DNA from: an uncultured Gemmatimonadota bacterium
GTDB lineage: Bacteria > Gemmatimonadota > Gemmatimonadetes > Gemmatimonadales > Gemmatimonadaceae
Direction: 5' to 3'
DNA: 15,357 nt
NCBI GenBank assembly: GCA_946479015.1
Contig: CAMLEQ010000035.1
Location: 1-15,357 of the forward strand
The notes under the pieces are model-generated. The model had not been told where the DNA came from, searched no databases, and was given only the letters and a program-made list of their open reading frames with translations. Position numbers and translations under genes: made by a program. Below, piece by piece: positions 13,053 to 15,357 of the stretch; position 1 is the first letter of the stretch; the number at the start of each line of letters is the position of its first letter.

Positions 13053-14162
13053 TCAGGCGCGGCGCCGCCGCTGCACGATCGACTGCCAGACGGCGCGGCG
13101 CCGCGCCGGACCATCCATCGCGAGCGCGAGCGCGCGCGAGAACTCGGCGAGGGAGCGCTGACGCGAAGAAGGTTCGCGCGCCAGCGCCACGGTGAGCACC
13201 GCGTCGACGGGCGCGGGGATCTCGCCGCGCAGCCGCCGCAGCGCGGGTGCGTGCTCGGTGAGCCGCCGCGCGAGGAAGGAGCCGGAGGTCCCCCCGTCGA
13301 AGGGCGGCGTGCCGGCGAGCATCTCGAACAGCACGCAGGCGAGACTGTACAGGTCGCTGCGCTCGTCGGCGGGGTCGCCGCTCGCCTGCTCGGGGCTCAT
13401 GTACGCCGGCGTGCCGATGGCGAAGCCGTCGTCGGTGAGGCGGCGCGCGCCCGCGCGGTACGCGGCGCGCGCGATGCCGAAGTCGCACACCAGCGCGTGC
13501 CCGTTCGCGAGCAGGATGTTCTCGGGCTTGATGTCGCGGTGGATCACGCCGTGGGCGTGCGCGTGCGCGAGCGCGTCGGCCACTTCGCGCGCGATGCGGA
13601 CGGCCTCGCCCACCGGCAATCGCCGCTCGCGCCGGAGGCGGTCGCGCAGCGACTCGCCGTCCACGAACGGCATCACGTAGAAGATATCGCCGTCCGTGGC
13701 GCCGGAATCGAGGAGGGGGAGGATGTGCGCGTGGTGCAGCCGAGCGAGCACGGCGATCTCGCGCTGGAAGCGCTCGACGCCGACGCGGTCGGCATCGGCA
13801 TGCACGAGCTTCACGGCGACGTCGCGTCCGCGCTCGATGTCGCGCGCGAGCAGCACCGTGGCCATCCCGCCGTGCCCGAGCTCGCGCTCCACCACGTACC
13901 GGTCATCGATCACCGCGCCGCGCTCGCGGGAGCCGCGGGAGGAGCGTGGCGGCTCCGCGACGGGGGTGAGCGCGAACGGATCGCCGCGGAATCCGCCGCG
14001 GCGGTCGTAGCGCGGCAGCGTCTCACCGGCCGCGCCGGCGCTCGGGCGCGGGGCGTCCGCGCGCGGCGGAACAACGTTCGAGCGCGGCACGGAGGCGAGC
14101 GTGCCGGACGAGCGCCGCGGCTCGCGCGGCGAGGGAACGTCGGAATCTGTGCGTGTCGACAT
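13053..14162 (-). CDS. Serine/threonine protein kinase (PknB-like), soluble
   Basis: The 369-residue protein carries a complete Hanks-type kinase domain at about 89-345. It has the glycine loop G96-H-G-G, ATP-binding Lys118 (V-A-V-K), catalytic loop H208-R-D-I-K-P-E-N with base D210 and N215, metal-binding D227-F-G and activation-segment end G-T-P-A-Y-M-S-P-E-Q-A (250-260). All catalytic residues are present, so it should be active. The first 85 residues are Pro/Arg/Ser-rich and probably disordered. No transmembrane segment or sensory domain follows the kinase domain, which ends in W-Q-S-I-V-Q-R-R-R-R-A, so it is likely cytoplasmic or regulated by partners. The gene diverges from the glycosyltransferase. 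No SD is visible; a plausible promoter lies just upstream. Confidence 0.95.
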   Translation of the reverse strand: MSTRTDSDVPSPREPRRSSGTLASVPRSNVVPPRADAPRPSAGAAGETLPRYDRRGGFRGDPFALTPVAEPPRSSRGSRERGAVIDDRYVVERELGHGGMATVLLARDIERGRDVAVKLVHADADRVGVERFQREIAVLARLHHAHILPLLDSGATDGDIFYVMPFVDGESLRDRLRRERRLPVGEAVRIAREVADALAHAHAHGVIHRDIKPENILLANGHALVCDFGIARAAYRAGARRLTDDGFAIGTPAYMSPEQASGDPADERSDLYSLACVLFEMLAGTPPFDGGTSGSFLARRLTEHAPALRRLRGEIPAPVDAVLTVALAREPSSRQRSLAEFSRALALAMDGPARRRAVWQSIVQRRRRA

Positions 14163-14203
14163 GCGGCCGGTACGGTGGCGGGTGCGTCGATGGCCGATTT
14201 CGT

Positions 14204-14232
14204 ACTATGGCCCTCCCGCGCGCCCGGGGCAA
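14204..14232 (-). promoter_or_regulatory. Possible promoter of the kinase gene
   Basis: In minus orientation TTGCCC (14232-14227) and CATAGT (14209-14204) are separated by 17 bp, each matching consensus at 4 of 6 positions. The predicted transcript start lies about 35 nt before the ATG at 14162. In the same 158-bp divergent gap, GATAACT (about 14270-14276) could be a -10 element for the glycosyltransferase, though I see no matching -35. Confidence 0.33.
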
Positions 14233-14320
14233 GCGCGACACTCGCGCCCATGTGCCGAGTGCGGCGACGCGATAACTTTCCGCCGGTGCATCTCCTGGCG
14301 AACTCGTGCATTCACGCCGC

Positions 14321-15357
14321 ATGCCATCTTTTCGTGTTCCTCTCGCGGTCGCCTTCGGCGCGATCGCGTACGTGCTCGTCCTCGTCGTCACGCAGCCGGT
14401 GGGGCCGGGGCTCGATCCCGACTCGGTGAGCTACGTGAGCGCCGCCAGGTCGCTGGTGGCATCCGGTACGCTCGATGTGCCCGATGATGACTGGGCGACG
14501 CCGGACAGCACCACGCCGCTCGCGCATTTCCCGCCGGGGTTCTCGGCGGCGATCGCCGTGCCGCTCGCGATGGGCGTGCCGGCGCTGCAGGCCGCGCGCG
14601 CGGTGGAGGCCACGGCGGCGCTCGTGACGATGGTCGTGCTCACCTGGATCACGAGCGATGCGGCGGGGCTCGCCGCGGGCGCGCTGGCGGCGGTACTGCT
14701 GCTGGCCACGCCGGCGCTCGCGGTGGTACACGAGAGCGTGTTGAGCGAGCCGCTCTTCCTCGCGCTGCTCTCGGTGACGCTCGCCCTGATGGTGCGCCGT
14801 CCCGACCGCCCGTTGCTCGCGGGCCTCGCGGCGGCCGCGGCGAGTCTGGTGCGGTACGCCGGCGTGGCGGCGATCGGCGCGGTGGGGCTGTGGTGGCTGC
14901 TCCGCCGCGGGGGCGCGCGCGATCGGGTGCGCGGCGCCGTGCTCGCCGTGCTCCCGGGCGTGGTGGCGCAGGGCGTGTGGGTGCTGCGCACGGTGGCGGC
15001 GACGCACGAGCGGTCGTCGATCCGGGAGCTCAGCGTGTACGGCCAGCTCGCGCCGACGTTGCGTGAGGGAGCGGGCACGGTGGCCGCGTGGCTCTCGCCC
15101 ACGGTGGAGTGCGGGTGGCGGTGGGGGATCGTGGCCGTGGTGGTGGTGCTGCTCGCGACGCTCTTCGCGCGCGCCGCGCGACGCGCGCGCGGGGGGAGCG
15201 CGGGGAGCGCGGACGCGGGAGGGGGCGCGCCATCGCCCGCTCGCGCCGGCGCGCTGATGTGCGCCGCGGGGGTGATGGCGGCGGCGTACGTGGCAGTGGT
15301 GCTCGCGTCGCGCCTGCTCGCCGATCCGGGGATCCCGCTCGACGAGCGGCTGCTCGC
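14321..15357 (+). CDS. GT-C type membrane glycosyltransferase, N-terminal part
   Basis: The reading frame is open from ATG 14321 to the window edge (345 residues, incomplete). It starts with a transmembrane helix (about 8-24), followed by the acidic first loop G-L-D-P-D-S-V-S-Y-V-S-A-A-R. D32 and D34 there are typical of lipid-carrier-dependent GT-C enzymes (GT39/ArnT/PMT-like). At least seven further hydrophobic segments follow, with E-P-L-F-L-A-L-L and S-L-V-R-Y-A-G between them, both common in this fold. Such enzymes transfer sugars from polyprenyl-phosphate donors to acceptors on the outer face of the inner membrane. Donor and acceptor cannot be told. A low-complexity Gly/Ala/Arg stretch around residues 290-310 is probably a cytoplasmic loop. 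No clear SD is seen. Confidence 0.85.
   Translation, partial: MPSFRVPLAVAFGAIAYVLVLVVTQPVGPGLDPDSVSYVSAARSLVASGTLDVPDDDWATPDSTTPLAHFPPGFSAAIAVPLAMGVPALQAARAVEATAALVTMVVLTWITSDAAGLAAGALAAVLLLATPALAVVHESVLSEPLFLALLSVTLALMVRRPDRPLLAGLAAAAASLVRYAGVAAIGAVGLWWLLRRGGARDRVRGAVLAVLPGVVAQGVWVLRTVAATHERSSIRELSVYGQLAPTLREGAGTVAAWLSPTVECGWRWGIVAVVVVLLATLFARAARRARGGSAGSADAGGGAPSPARAGALMCAAGVMAAAYVAVVLASRLLADPGIPLDERLL

Noticed and set aside
12939..14429. 496-codon plus-strand frame opposite the kinase
   Set aside because: Antisense shadow of a complete Hanks-type kinase. The product shows no domain and is His/Arg/Gly-rich.

Overview
The window is very GC-rich bacterial DNA with densely packed genes and strong G/C preference at third codon positions. 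The gene families suggest Gemmatimonadota (for example Gemmatirosa or Gemmatimonas relatives): small lipoproteins of the 'GTY...APLP...GSL' type, a soluble PknB-like kinase with a disordered N-terminus, a TolB-like PD40 lipoprotein and a conserved zinc-ribbon protein of unknown function. This placement is inferred from family flavour; no marker gene is present. I found no rRNA, tRNA, CRISPR array, transposase or integrase.

Layout. (1) 1-241 (-): the start of an SPL-type radical SAM gene, diverging across about 470 bp of intergenic DNA from the next block. That gap holds a G-rich tract, a perfect 16-bp hairpin and a C-rich tract. (2) 714-5219 (+): a zinc-ribbon protein of unknown function, a methylguanine-DNA methyltransferase (ogt-like), a pair of very small secreted/membrane proteins, a DUF6494-like protein, a Mut7-C RNase-domain protein, an exported glycine-zipper protein and a VOC/glyoxalase-fold protein. 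Several starts were moved to sites with a clear Shine-Dalgarno (SD) sequence. (3) 5220-7408: a large inverted repeat, then minus-strand genes: a 69-aa hydrophilic protein, possibly an overlapping 100-aa ORF, an AraC-type regulator with a palindrome at its start, and a four-helix membrane protein. (4) 7409-10081: a divergent promoter region carrying three copies of a TCTGACGG(G/A)A motif, then a sensor histidine kinase and its OmpR/PhoB-type response regulator. (5) 10252-11639 (+): two lipoproteins and a small two-helix membrane protein. (6) 11674-14162 (-): a TolB-like PD40 lipoprotein and a Ser/Thr protein kinase. (7) 14321-end (+): the N-terminal part of a GT-C type membrane glycosyltransferase.

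How the genes may work together. The clearest regulatory unit is the two-component system. Its likely DNA target is visible in the sequence: two direct repeats exactly 22 bp apart and one inverted copy, midway between the kinase and the divergently transcribed membrane protein. The simplest reading is autoregulation plus control of that membrane protein. Much of the rest is envelope-related (lipoproteins, small membrane proteins, a glycosyltransferase) or DNA/RNA maintenance (methyltransferase, SPL-type radical SAM, Mut7-C). I see no defence island, prophage or biosynthetic cluster. The novelty lies in unannotated small genes and non-coding structures rather than one large system.
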